From: an uncultured Anaeroplasmataceae bacterium
Lineage (GTDB): Bacteria; Bacillota_I; Bacilli_A; Acholeplasmatales; Anaeroplasmataceae
Assembly (NCBI GenBank): GCA_910579215.1
Contig: CAJTTN010000005.1
Location: 1 to 64,000 of the forward strand
Direction of reading: 5' to 3'
DNA length: 64,000 nucleotides
The notes under the pieces were generated by a model that did not search any database, was not told the origin of the DNA, and worked only from the letters and a program-made list of their open reading frames with translations. Positions within the stretch are counted from its first letter, which is position 1, and the number at the start of each line of letters is the position of its first letter. Below are positions 1 through 8,351 of this stretch, one piece after another. Made by a program: the position numbers and the translations under genes.

Positions 1-162
1 GAAATAAGAAAACTTATTAAGGTTTCTTATGGCTGTTCAAATTTTACTAGATTTAGAAATAGGATTATGTATATAATCAATAAAAATGAACCTATTTTAG
101 GTGTTAAAAAACCGAATAATAACAATCGTACTTTTAAGCTTCGCGGCTCTTATAAAAAATAA
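1..162 (+). CDS. ISL3-family transposase, C-terminal fragment (cut by window edge)
   Basis: The frame is open from base 1 to a TAA at 160-162, so only the last 53 residues are visible. They contain KVSYGCSNFTRFRNRIMYII, which matches the conserved tail of ISL3-type DDE transposases (typically KR.SYGYRNF..FRNRI). The catalytic residues lie outside the window, so I cannot tell whether the copy is intact. A strong hairpin follows at 192-218. The family call rests on this tail motif alone. Confidence 0.7.
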   Translation, partial: EIRKLIKVSYGCSNFTRFRNRIMYIINKNEPILGVKKPNNNNRTFKLRGSYKK

Positions 163-191
163 TTAATTGATTCTTTTGATTTCGCGATATT

Positions 192-218
192 AAAGGGCAG
201 CTTAAACGGCTGCCCTTT
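192..218 (+). terminator. Hairpin terminator after the transposase
   Basis: A 10-bp perfect stem (AAAGGGCAGC / GCTGCCCTTT) with a 7-nt loop lies 30 nt after the transposase stop. The U-tract is weak (TTTATAATAA). It is probably the end of the insertion-sequence transcript. Confidence 0.6.
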
Positions 219-227
219 ATAATAAGT

Positions 228-339
228 ACATATACACTTATTTTTTGTTACATACATTATTCTTTGTATCTAACATACATCTTTTTTTATAGCTCACATA
301 CACTCTTTTTTAGAGCTCGGTTTCCCTTTACATACACTA
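228..339. repeat. Degenerate direct repeats with ACATACA(C/T) core
   Basis: Five copies of ACAT(A)TACAC / ACATACAT / ACATACAC start at 228, 250, 273, 296 and 330. Spacings are 22, 23, 23 and 34 nt, and T-rich stretches lie between copies. No gene is visible here. The array sits between the insertion-sequence terminator and the 3' end of spoVT. Function unknown; it may be a relic of the element's end. Confidence 0.5.
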
Positions 340-357
340 GAATTTAGAGAACCTTTA

Positions 358-873
358 TTATTTAAATATTTTATCAAAGTAATTTAAAATGAATAAAGCT
401 AAATCCTTTTGTTTTTTACTGATAATGCCATCTAATAAAATTAAATATCCACGCAATTCATTTTCAACACGAATTTCGTAGCATATACAATCTCGGTCAA
501 AGGTATAATTTTTAGTTAGAGACATTTTGTTTAACACTGAAATTTCCATATTTAAATAGGAATTTATTCTTTTTAAAAACTCAGAATCTAAGGCTTCATC
601 ATTTAAATCATATTCCAATGTGGAATATACCACTTTATGAAGATTCGTTACAATCATATCTGTTTGATATGTTTCTTTTACAGATGTACAGAAGGATGCT
701 ATCAATTCCTGATCATGATTTAGAGGATGAAATTTAGACAAAACAACGCTATCCTCTTCTATACTGATATCAACCAAGTCACCACTATCCATACGAAGAC
801 GCTTACGAACCTCCTTAGGAATAACAATTCTTCCTAGTTCATCGATTCTTCTTACGATGCCCATAGTTCTCAT
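358..873 (-). CDS. spoVT: Stage V sporulation protein T, AbrB-family regulator
   Basis: SpoVT is a forespore DNA-binding regulator that tunes sigma-G-dependent genes. The 171-residue length is close to the Bacillus protein (about 178). Residues 1-50 form a swapped-hairpin AbrB domain with the hallmark GIVRRIDELGRIVIPKEVRK, followed by a GAF-like effector domain that is less conserved. The ATG aligns with the usual start just before (T)GIVRR. The gene stands alone here, whereas in Bacillus it lies next to mfd. It lies downstream of the EI-like gene on the same strand, across about 50 AT-rich bases. Its presence, together with spoIIE, is the main sign that the organism forms spores. Confidence 0.92.
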   Translation of the reverse strand: MRTMGIVRRIDELGRIVIPKEVRKRLRMDSGDLVDISIEEDSVVLSKFHPLNHDQELIASFCTSVKETYQTDMIVTNLHKVVYSTLEYDLNDEALDSEFLKRINSYLNMEISVLNKMSLTKNYTFDRDCICYEIRVENELRGYLILLDGIISKKQKDLALFILNYFDKIFK

Positions 874-924
874 TTTATCACATCCAAGAATAGTATTTAC
901 AAAAATTTACATTTTTAAACATTT

Positions 925-2421
925 TTAGTTAAATTCTTTATAGACGTGATTTAAAACCTTAATTGCAGGTGCTGCCACAGAAAAGTTTTTCACACCTGCT
1001 TTAATAAATTCTTTCAAGGCTGGTTCTATCGCAGCTAGCTCTCCACAAATCGATAATTCTATACTTTTCTCATCACAAAACCTAATTACCTTTTTTAACT
1101 GAAATAAAAGATCATTCAAATATGCTTGAAGCTCCTCTTTTTGCTGTTCTCGATCCACATGATAAATAGAGGCAATAAGATCATTCGTTCCTATAGATAT
1201 AAAATCTACCTCTGAAAAGCTAGTTATAGTATCTAGTGCCTCTTTGGTTTCTAACATAATACCCAGTTTAAAGGAAGAATGGTTATGTATATTCTGTTGG
1301 ATTTGCTGCACCCATTGTTTAAGTTGCTTAAACTCCTCTGCATTATATATCATAGGAAACATAATTTTTAATGTATTATAGCGATTTGCCCTGAGGAGGG
1401 CCTCGATTTGAGTTTTAAACAATTCTGGATTCTGAATATAATTATCTATCCCTTTTTTATAAGCTTTTACATAGGTAAGCTGTTTATCATCCCCTATATC
1501 AAAGGTTCGAAAACATACACTTTTTTTCTGCATTTTTTCAAAAGCCTCTAAATATATTTCGTATTGCTCCTCTAAAGTATAGGCACGATTACTATTCATA
1601 AAAATCATTTCTGTACGATATAATCCAATACCATCAAAATCATATTCCACTACCTTATCTAGCTCTATGTTGCTTGACACATTAGCTAAAAATTTAAATC
1701 CCTCATGAGATACTGCTTTAAACCGTTCCTCTGATAATTTTTTCAAAAGAATTTGATATTGTAATAGTTCTTCTTTTTCAGGAGCAACCTTGATACTTTT
1801 TTTTCTGGTATCTAGAATAAGAATGCTATCCTCTTCTACCTCAACTTTTGCAATCATATAGGGAATATTAAATTGTCGGCAAAGAATCGCTCCATGGGAA
1901 TTATATCCACCCTGCTGAGATAGAACACCTAAAATCAGCTCCCTATTTTGAATTAATATAGAGGGATGTAATTCTTCACAAATCAAAATATAAGGGGTGT
2001 CTCTTTTTTCTATGCTTTGTTGATCTAAATTTCTTATAATTCTATTCCTTATATCTGCCAAATCAAAGGTACGCTCTTTTAAATAGCTATTGGTCGATTC
2101 CATTAGAAGCTCTATATATTCCTCTATTACCTTTGTAATAGCTTCAAATGCAGAATATCCTTGTTCAATTACTAAAAGCGTCTTTTGAGATAATAAAGGA
2201 TCTTCTAACAATAATGTTTGTATAGAAAGATACTCTTCATTTTCCGGATTTTTTTCAATTAAATCTTTAATTTCTTCTGTAGAAAGAAATAATGCTTTTT
2301 TAAATTTTTCTTTTTCTAACTCCATAAGGATTGGCTGTCTTACTATAGAATTTGGCCTCAAAATGTGGGCATTACCAACAGCAATTCCTTCTGAAACGAC
2401 TTTACCAGTTAAACACTTCAT
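925..2421 (-). CDS. PEP-utilizing enzyme, PTS enzyme I-like
   Basis: This 498-residue protein has the enzyme I architecture: an N-terminal helical part, a phosphohistidine swivel domain (GGYNSHGAILCR, His as phospho-acceptor), and a C-terminal PEP-binding TIM barrel (GIGLYRTEMIF, FPMI, CGE with the conserved Cys). Enzyme I transfers phosphate from PEP to HPr. This protein is shorter than canonical enzyme I (about 570) and sits with two phosphohydrolase genes rather than ptsH. It may be the main PtsI or a divergent paralogue. The start at 2421 was chosen for the GGAAGTG site 8 nt upstream and because MKCLTGKVVSEGIAVG aligns with enzyme I N-termini. It begins 7 nt after the preceding stop. Confidence 0.82.
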   Translation of the reverse strand: MKCLTGKVVSEGIAVGNAHILRPNSIVRQPILMELEKEKFKKALFLSTEEIKDLIEKNPENEEYLSIQTLLLEDPLLSQKTLLVIEQGYSAFEAITKVIEEYIELLMESTNSYLKERTFDLADIRNRIIRNLDQQSIEKRDTPYILICEELHPSILIQNRELILGVLSQQGGYNSHGAILCRQFNIPYMIAKVEVEEDSILILDTRKKSIKVAPEKEELLQYQILLKKLSEERFKAVSHEGFKFLANVSSNIELDKVVEYDFDGIGLYRTEMIFMNSNRAYTLEEQYEIYLEAFEKMQKKSVCFRTFDIGDDKQLTYVKAYKKGIDNYIQNPELFKTQIEALLRANRYNTLKIMFPMIYNAEEFKQLKQWVQQIQQNIHNHSSFKLGIMLETKEALDTITSFSEVDFISIGTNDLIASIYHVDREQQKEELQAYLNDLLFQLKKVIRFCDEKSIELSICGELAAIEPALKEFIKAGVKNFSVAAPAIKVLNHVYKEFN

Positions 2422-2428
2422 ACAAGCA

Positions 2429-3754
2429 TCACTTCCTATAGATAATGACTGGAACAAGCATCTCCTCAGCAGTAATACCTGCATGATGACTTTTAAATAT
2501 AAAATTATCTGCTCCTTTGTAATTAAAATAATAATTCGCCTTAGCTACTGCAACATAATCTCCTAAAAAATCATAGGCTCGTGCACAAGGCTCATCCTCC
2601 TTAGAGCCAAAAAAGCCTTGATGTATGGCATCATAAGAGGAATAAAGCTCAAAGGCATACCCAAAAAGCTGCACAAACAGAATAGGAAATTCCTTACGAT
2701 ATTCCTCTTTTACACTAAATGTAGTACAGCGAGAATCATTCGCTGGAGCACGATTAAGCATCTTCATTAAAGGTGTACAAGCATATAAATCTATAGCTTC
2801 ACTGTCAACATGTCCATGATCTGCACTTATAATCAATAGGGTATTCTTAGGAAGCTTTTTGGCATACCATTCTAAATCCTGATTTATTCCCTCTAATATA
2901 GCGCCAACTTTTTCATCACTCGTACCATATTCATGCATTAAGCTATCTGGTTGTGTGTAATAAACATATTGCATATTTACTTTCTTTCTTTTAAAATTCT
3001 TTAAGCTTTTTTTCAAAACGCTTTTAAAGGCATAGTCTTCTTTTGAAAAGTCAGGTAAATGAAGAGAACCATTGACATTTAAATCATGAAAGAAAGGTTT
3101 ATAAGGCAATGCCTCATAGGCATTAAATCCAGTGGGTGCATCAGTATAATAATCGGCTCCTGTAAATAAAACAATATTTCTCTTAATTTCTTTAAAATAA
3201 TTAGACCATCCTAGCCACCCTGTGCGAATTGGCGATAAACCACTAATGGTTGCTGTAGTAGAGGCAGCGGTAGTAGATGGATATACTGCTGTATTTGTAT
3301 AAGCATGGTGTCTTTTTAAAAAGGAATCTGCTGTCAAATGCTTTTCTAAAATAGCTTCTCCTAACCCATCTAGTAGCATCACAATAATATTTTTATACTT
3401 GTTTTCCTTTAAAATTTCATCTAGATGATGATCTGTTTTATACTCTATCTTACCATGGTATGTTTTACGAATAGAGGCTATCGTATTAATTAGGCAATAC
3501 TCAAAATTAGGATATACCTTTGTATATTCTCTATCTAATGCCTTTAAGGTATTCTTTATATTTTCATCAATTGTATCCACAAAAATATAAGATAATAAAA
3601 TGCTCTTCTCTTCCTTAGAAGCCTCAACACATAGATGTAGTGAATCTGTAATAGTATACTCATCTGCTAGCAATTCCTCTAAAGAACTAAAATATTCAGA
3701 TTGTTTCTCAAAGTACCAATATTCATAGTTGTCGTTAATAATTGTCTTCTGCAT
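2429..3754 (-). CDS. Alkaline-phosphatase-fold phosphodiesterase/phosphatase
   Basis: 441 residues. The metal-binding core of the type I phosphodiesterase / nucleotide pyrophosphatase family is recognisable: MLLDGLG near residue 125, a Thr nucleophile region (STTAASTTATISG) near 160, and ISADHGHVD near 310, with a later SHHAG motif. Members hydrolyse phosphomonoesters or diesters, and substrate cannot be read from sequence. No signal peptide is visible, so it is predicted cytoplasmic. The ATG overlaps the upstream PHP gene's stop (TAATG), so the two are translationally coupled, and the EI-like gene follows directly. Confidence 0.8.
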   Translation of the reverse strand: MQKTIINDNYEYWYFEKQSEYFSSLEELLADEYTITDSLHLCVEASKEEKSILLSYIFVDTIDENIKNTLKALDREYTKVYPNFEYCLINTIASIRKTYHGKIEYKTDHHLDEILKENKYKNIIVMLLDGLGEAILEKHLTADSFLKRHHAYTNTAVYPSTTAASTTATISGLSPIRTGWLGWSNYFKEIKRNIVLFTGADYYTDAPTGFNAYEALPYKPFFHDLNVNGSLHLPDFSKEDYAFKSVLKKSLKNFKRKKVNMQYVYYTQPDSLMHEYGTSDEKVGAILEGINQDLEWYAKKLPKNTLLIISADHGHVDSEAIDLYACTPLMKMLNRAPANDSRCTTFSVKEEYRKEFPILFVQLFGYAFELYSSYDAIHQGFFGSKEDEPCARAYDFLGDYVAVAKANYYFNYKGADNFIFKSHHAGITAEEMLVPVIIYRK

Positions 3755-4578
3755 TAATGATTTACCTCCATTGTTTCACATATAGGTAGTCCTAATTCTT
3801 TAGCAAATTCTTCAGCCTGTTCTGTATATTTACAGTTTAAAGCCTTTGGTGTATGTGCATCTGCTCCTATAATTATTTTTAAATTCGTATACTGCTTTGC
3901 GATCTCCCAAAACTCTCTACAAGGATATAGCCATACAGGAGATTTTCTTGAATTGTAAATTCCATTTGCATTTAATTCTAAATAAACATTATATTTTATG
4001 GCAGCCTCTATAATCGCCTTACTGACTACCTTACAATGTTCATCAAAGCATCGATTTCCATTCACGTCCTTATATCCATACATAAATAAATCTGGATGAA
4101 CTAGAGTGTTAAATAAGCCTGTTTTCATTCCACTAATACAAGCCTCAAGATAAAAATAAATCGTGTCATAATCAATATCTCGATAGCTATTTAAAAGATT
4201 TTCCTTATATTCAAACAAATGAACACCTAAATTTAAATAATCTACCCTTTTCCTTAAATATCTAACAAAAAAATCATTCATAGGAAAATACTCTATTTCA
4301 AAAGCAGATAAAATCTTAATCCTATCTTTATACTTTCTTTTGGCTTCCTCTACCTCGGGTATGTAACGCCTTAAAGCTGTATCAAGCGTCATTGTATTAT
4401 AATTTCTACCAAATCTTTCAAACTCTAAACTACTCATAACGCAAGGAAGGAGGGGAGCATGATCAGAAATACCTAACTCCTTAAAATTGTATTTTAAAGC
4501 TATTTTAATATAATCCTCTACATGTCCATGCGCATGATTACAATAGAGAAGATGACTATGATAATTTGCATGAAGCAT
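3754..4578 (-). CDS. PHP-domain phosphatase, histidinol-phosphatase-like
   Basis: 274 residues. The N-terminus has the PHP metal motif HSHLLYCNHAHG, then GISDHAP, a mid-protein His (TLVHPDLF) and a late GADAH, together covering the four PHP metal-ligand motifs. The nearest characterised relatives are histidinol-phosphate phosphatases (HisK type), but no other his gene lies nearby, so the substrate is open. It is the first gene of the three-gene phosphohydrolase/EI-like operon. GAGGTC precedes the ATG at a reasonable distance. A TATAAT-like -10 is visible upstream (complement of ATTATA near 4609-4614) without a good -35. Confidence 0.8.
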   Translation of the reverse strand: MLHANYHSHLLYCNHAHGHVEDYIKIALKYNFKELGISDHAPLLPCVMSSLEFERFGRNYNTMTLDTALRRYIPEVEEAKRKYKDRIKILSAFEIEYFPMNDFFVRYLRKRVDYLNLGVHLFEYKENLLNSYRDIDYDTIYFYLEACISGMKTGLFNTLVHPDLFMYGYKDVNGNRCFDEHCKVVSKAIIEAAIKYNVYLELNANGIYNSRKSPVWLYPCREFWEIAKQYTNLKIIIGADAHTPKALNCKYTEQAEEFAKELGLPICETMEVNH

Positions 4579-4827
4579 AAATAAATGACCTCTTTTCTCT
4601 TATTAAAATTATAGCATAACCCATACAGTTTTGCTATAACTATCTATTTTTTGTTCTCTATCTAGGTTTAAGATTTCTCCTTAATATAATATTAACCTAA
4701 CATAAAAGCTTTATAACCAAATGGGACATTTCATAAGTAAATATAGGTTTAAAAGTAAACTATTTGAATCAGCGTTGTATTGTAATTAGTACTTATCTCA
4801 AGCAACAAAATGGTTACAGAGAAAATA

Positions 4828-4856
4828 TTTACAATTCCTTACTATTTTGTTATAGT
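4828..4856 (+). promoter_or_regulatory. SigA-type promoter for the XRE-SdpI-like gene
   Basis: TTTACA (4828-4833), a 17-nt spacer, then TATAGT (4851-4856). Transcription would start near 4863, giving a leader of only about a dozen bases that is essentially the Shine-Dalgarno itself. Confidence 0.65.
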
Positions 4857-4874
4857 ATAAATGAGGTGTGTGGA

Positions 4875-5723
4875 ATGTTTAAAGATAATCTGAAGAAATA
4901 TAGAAAAGAAAAAGGATTCTCTCAAAATGATTTAGCCCAAAAGCTTTTTGTTTCCCGACAATGCATATCAAAGTGGGAGAGGGGTATAACACAGCCTGAT
5001 TTACAAGCTTTAACTCAATTAAGCGATTTGTTTGAAGTCTCTATAGATGTGCTTATAAAAGAAAATAAAGATAATATAAATCAAAGCATACCCAATTATA
5101 ATAAGGGATTATGTATTACAAATATATTCATTGCTTTCTTTTGCTTTGTTGGATTTATAATTGCTTGGCGATTTCTACCCATAACTATACCCGCACATTG
5201 GACCAATGGTGTAGTTGATAGATTTGGAAATCGTAACGAAATTTTTATAAATGAAATTACTGTCATTGTGTTTTTAGTTTTGGATATATTTATATATTTG
5301 ATGCTAAGAAATATTACGGATAAAAAGACTATTTATATCTCTCACGGAAGTATTGCTATATTTCAAATTACCTACTTCGTTTTTATAATTGCTGTATATG
5401 CCAAATATTTGAATAGCATTTTATCTTTCATTTCTTGTTTGAGTATCGTCTTAATTTTATGTGTGTCAATGGCAATACACCCAAAAATCGCTAAGCCAAA
5501 TTATTTGTTAGGTGTAAGAACAAAAGAAACATTAAAATCCAGTGTCATATGGAAAAAAACAAACGCTTTGGCGTGCTACTTATTTTCAATATATTCCTTA
5601 CTATTGCTTGTAATAAATATGCTGTGGATAAATAAGTTCAATTTACTTTTTTTACTTGGTTATTTACTATTGACTATTCTTGCTGTACTATATTCCAAAA
5701 AAATTTGCAGAACCCTAAAGTAA
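4875..5723 (+). CDS. XRE regulator fused to SdpI-like membrane domain
   Basis: 282 residues. Residues 1-62 are a Cro/C1 helix-turn-helix (GFSQNDLAQKLFVSRQCISKW). After a short linker come about six hydrophobic segments with the DUF1648/SdpI signature IPAHW..GVVDRFGNR (DUF1648 part) and HPKIAKPNYLLGVRTKETL (SdpI part). SdpI of Bacillus is a membrane immunity and signalling protein for the SDP toxin. A DNA-binding head on such a protein suggests a membrane-tethered sensor-repressor. No toxin gene is visible nearby. A far-upstream in-frame ATG exists, but the ATG at 4875 has GAGG 8 nt before it and lies just after the promoter, so that start is preferred. Confidence 0.78.
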   Translation: MFKDNLKKYRKEKGFSQNDLAQKLFVSRQCISKWERGITQPDLQALTQLSDLFEVSIDVLIKENKDNINQSIPNYNKGLCITNIFIAFFCFVGFIIAWRFLPITIPAHWTNGVVDRFGNRNEIFINEITVIVFLVLDIFIYLMLRNITDKKTIYISHGSIAIFQITYFVFIIAVYAKYLNSILSFISCLSIVLILCVSMAIHPKIAKPNYLLGVRTKETLKSSVIWKKTNALACYLFSIYSLLLLVINMLWINKFNLLFLLGYLLLTILAVLYSKKICRTLK

Positions 5724-5749
5724 GGTGGAAATTTGATAGTTTCTTGTAA

Positions 5750-5778
5750 TTGAATCTTATAAGATTTCTTGTTATAAT
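5750..5778 (+). promoter_or_regulatory. SigA-type promoter for the PNPOx-like gene
   Basis: TTGAAT (5750-5755), 17-nt spacer, TATAAT (5773-5778), followed by AAGGGG as the ribosome-binding site before the ATG at 5804. Confidence 0.7.
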
Positions 5779-5803
5779 AAGCTTATTATAAAGGGGTAGT
5801 AGT

Positions 5804-6217
5804 ATGGATAAAAATAAAATATTTCAATTTATAGCAAAACAAAAAACAGCATTTATTGCTTCTGTCAATGAACAAGGTTATCCTGTTATAAGGGCGATGC
5901 TTGCTCCTCGTAAAATTGAAGGAAATGAAATTTATTTCTCTACAAATACTTCGTCAAATAAAGTTAAGCAATATTTAGAAAATGAAAAAGCATGTGTCTA
6001 CTTTTATAAGCGTGGAAAAATTAAGTATCAAGGGGTTGCAATCACAGGTAAAATGGAGGTTTGTACTAACCAAGCAACAAAAGAAAAGATTTGGCATTTT
6101 GGAGATAAAATTTTCTATAAGCAAGGGGTAACTGATCCCGATTATTGCGTTCTGAAATTTAAGGGTATAACAGCCGAATATTATTGCGATTTCAAAGTTG
6201 AAACCATAGAATTATAA
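5804..6217 (+). CDS. Pyridoxamine 5'-phosphate oxidase-like flavoprotein
   Basis: 137 residues with the split-barrel, FMN-binding fold of the PNPOx-like superfamily. Visible are the TAFIASVNEQGYPVIRAM strand pair, YFSTNTSSNKVKQ in the flavin-contact region, and a C-terminal GITAEYYCDF strand. Small members of this kind bind FMN, F420 or haem, and usually have no proven substrate. It is a single gene with its own promoter and a terminator at 6291-6344. Confidence 0.78.
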   Translation: MDKNKIFQFIAKQKTAFIASVNEQGYPVIRAMLAPRKIEGNEIYFSTNTSSNKVKQYLENEKACVYFYKRGKIKYQGVAITGKMEVCTNQATKEKIWHFGDKIFYKQGVTDPDYCVLKFKGITAEYYCDFKVETIEL

Positions 6218-6290
6218 CCATTCGTTTTGAGTTAACTTCTCTAAGAGTTTATACTATTTATTAAAGTACAAGCTATTTAATCATTGGCAT

Positions 6291-6344
6291 AAAAAACTCC
6301 TTTACTATGATGACTAAAAATCATTTTTAAGAAAGGAGTTTTTT
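6291..6344. terminator. Bidirectional terminator in a convergent gap
   Basis: A 13-bp stem (AAAAAACTCCTTT at 6291-6303, complement at 6332-6344) encloses a smaller ATGAT/ATCAT hairpin, with U-rich ends on both strands. The stretch 6218-6519 holds only this and the next terminator; I see no gene in it. Confidence 0.75.
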
Positions 6345-6472
6345 ATTATTAGCTTTAACCTGTTTTACCATCTAATATAATTATTATAATTTATAAGATA
6401 AAATAATCTAAGTTTAATTAATTTATATTTTCTTCTTTATAAACACAGTTTTAAAAAATTCTGCAATAAAAG

Positions 6473-6507
6473 AAAAAAGACCCAATTATTTTTAGTATAA
6501 CTGGGTC
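6473..6507 (-). terminator. Terminator of the tmk-to-Trx operon
   Basis: GACCCA (6479-6484) pairs with TGGGTC (6502-6507), extended through the A/T loop and followed on the minus strand by TTTTTT. It lies just downstream of the Trx-like gene. Confidence 0.8.
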
Positions 6508-6519
6508 AATACGTTATCT

Positions 6520-7080
6520 TTACTTTTTTTTGTTTTTTCTATGAAATAAAAATTTATGTTCCTTTTCCTTTACAGCCTGAAAAAGCTCAGTCAATCGTTG
6601 TTCATAATGTTCTGTACAATCTTCTGTACTATCCTCTTCATGAAGACATTCTCCCTCTAAAAGATATTCATCATGAATGATACCAATGCATATCCCATTT
6701 TTTATGCCTATTACTGCTGGGACATTAAGCCTAGGTATTAAAGTATCCTGAACAAGAGTATCACTTGTAAAGCCCAGCTTTTCAATTAGATAATAGTAAT
6801 TTAGTTTTGTCTCTAAATCACCACAATCTCTTAAGTCTACCTCTTCTTTAAAAACATTAATAAAGTGTGGATCATAATGTAAAATTGTTCTTATTTTATT
6901 TTTTTTCGCAGTTCGATTAAGTATAGATATAATTGCTTGACAATTTTTGCACCAAGCACCACCAATATAAACTACCCCTGTTTTAAATTTATAAAACATT
7001 TCCATTACCTTATCATAGGTTGCACTACGAAAAACATTAAATTTATCCTTTAGCAGCGGGTATTCATCATTATAGCTCAA
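6520..7080 (-). CDS. Thioredoxin-fold protein with WCKNC motif
   Basis: 186 residues. A thioredoxin-type redox centre is present (VVYIGGAWCKNCQAI around residues 37-50), and the cis-proline region is plausibly LNVPAVIGIKNG near 120. An acidic, His-rich segment (EGECLHEEDSTEDCTEH) and a very basic tail follow. Tentatively a cytoplasmic thiol-disulfide protein, since no signal peptide is visible. The start is a TTG at 7078-7080, supported by GGGGAGG 8 nt upstream. It is the last gene of the rsmI operon, the place where Bacillus has abrB. Confidence 0.65.
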   Translation of the reverse strand: MSYNDEYPLLKDKFNVFRSATYDKVMEMFYKFKTGVVYIGGAWCKNCQAIISILNRTAKKNKIRTILHYDPHFINVFKEEVDLRDCGDLETKLNYYYLIEKLGFTSDTLVQDTLIPRLNVPAVIGIKNGICIGIIHDEYLLEGECLHEEDSTEDCTEHYEQRLTELFQAVKEKEHKFLFHRKNKKK

Positions 7081-7096
7081 AGGAAAGACCTCCCCT

Positions 7097-7939
7097 TTAT
7101 TTTATATTTTTATATTCTATATAAGCTTTATAAAGCTCACTTCGACTTTTTTGCATAAGCTTAGCTATTTCCTTAATTGCCTCATTAGGCTTATAGCCTA
7201 AGGAAATTAATTCATCTATTCTTTTGAAGGGCTCCTCAATTTGGGCTTCTTCCTTAAAGCCTTCAACGATTAGAACCATTTCTCCCTTTTGAGGAAGGTC
7301 TAATAAAATCTCTTCAATTGTACCTCGAGAATATTCTTCAAATGTCTTTGTTAGCTCTCTAGCTAAGGTGATTTTACGATTTCCCAAAATTTGGAGCATA
7401 TCCTTTAAAGTGTGTTCTATGCGATGTGGAGCTTCATAAAATATAAGCGTACATGCTTGATATTTTAAATCCTCTAATTCACTATTCCGTTTAGCTGCTT
7501 TAGAATCTAAAAAGCCATAAAAAAGATATGGCATTGGAGCTAAGCCTGATGCAATAAGAGCACTAATTCCCGCAGAAGCACCAGGTATTGTAGAAACAGC
7601 AATATTATGTTCTATAGCTAACAACACCAGCTTATAACCAGGATCAGAAATGACAGGTAAGCCTGCGTCAGAGATGATTGCAAGTCGCATTCCTGATTGT
7701 AATTCTTTTAAAATTTGATTTGATTTTAAGTCTTGATTAAATTCGTGATAGCTCTCGAGCTTTGTTTGTATGTTATAGTGCGATAATAAAATACCAGAGG
7801 TTCTAGTATCCTCAGCATAGATTTTATCAACACTATTCAACACTTCAATAGCTCGAAAGGTTATATCCTTTAAATTTCCTATTGGTGTAGCCACCAAAAA
7901 AAGTATCGCCTTTTCGGCATCAAAGCTTCTAATTTTCAT
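7097..7939 (-). CDS. rsmI: 16S rRNA (cytidine1402-2'-O)-methyltransferase
   Basis: 280 residues, normal for RsmI, which 2'-O-methylates C1402 in the ribosomal decoding centre using SAM. The tetrapyrrole-methylase fold is clear: LVATPIGNLKDITFRA near the N-terminus, AEDTRTSGILLSHY, ISDAGLPVISDPGYKLV and IPGASA for SAM binding. The C-terminal helical domain ends with a MQKSRSELYKAY-type motif. The ATG overlaps the preceding stop (TAATG). Confidence 0.95.
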   Translation of the reverse strand: MKIRSFDAEKAILFLVATPIGNLKDITFRAIEVLNSVDKIYAEDTRTSGILLSHYNIQTKLESYHEFNQDLKSNQILKELQSGMRLAIISDAGLPVISDPGYKLVLLAIEHNIAVSTIPGASAGISALIASGLAPMPYLFYGFLDSKAAKRNSELEDLKYQACTLIFYEAPHRIEHTLKDMLQILGNRKITLARELTKTFEEYSRGTIEEILLDLPQKGEMVLIVEGFKEEAQIEEPFKRIDELISLGYKPNEAIKEIAKLMQKSRSELYKAYIEYKNIK

Positions 7940-8346
7940 TAGTTTTTAATGATACGATTTGCCTTTTCTCTTAAATCTCTTTCTGCATAAACAATAGATA
8001 TCAATTCACGACGTTTTTCTGCAGAAATATCAAATTTCTTTTGAATCTTTTCTAAGAATAAAAGCTCAGAGGTGTTATATAAATCATCCTCCATAGAAAT
8101 TATCACTAGATTTAAATAAACTACATTTTTAACAACCTTGTTTGTATGAGCAAAGAAATCAATCGTATTTTCAACAGAGTCTGTTAATCGGAAAGAATAT
8201 TCATCCTTTATCTCATCTAATTCGGCTATCATTTTATTTAGGATACGCTTCTCATACTGTGTTGGTTCACCATCTATATCTACCATATAAATAGCCAAAT
8301 CCAAAAATTTAAGCATTTCCTTTTTATTTAATAAACTTAAGAACAT
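7939..8346 (-). CDS. Small helical protein of unknown function, possibly TerB-like
   Basis: 135 residues, all predicted alpha-helical. The opening (LKFLDLAIYMVDIDGEPTQYE) resembles the helix pair of TerB-like proteins, where an acidic D.DGE.. turn can bind metal, but the match is weak and I would not assign a role. It occupies the slot between trmN6 and rsmI where Bacillus has the GIY-YIG gene yazA, to which it is unrelated. The ATG at 8346 was chosen because AAGGAG lies 8 nt upstream; earlier in-frame GTG and ATG are too close to that site. Confidence 0.6.
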   Translation of the reverse strand: MFLSLLNKKEMLKFLDLAIYMVDIDGEPTQYEKRILNKMIAELDEIKDEYSFRLTDSVENTIDFFAHTNKVVKNVVYLNLVIISMEDDLYNTSELLFLEKIQKKFDISAEKRRELISIVYAERDLREKANRIIKN

Positions 8347-8351
8347 AATCA

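Noticed and set aside
228..339. CRISPR array
   Set aside because: Repeats are too short and degenerate, spacing is irregular, and no cas gene is present.
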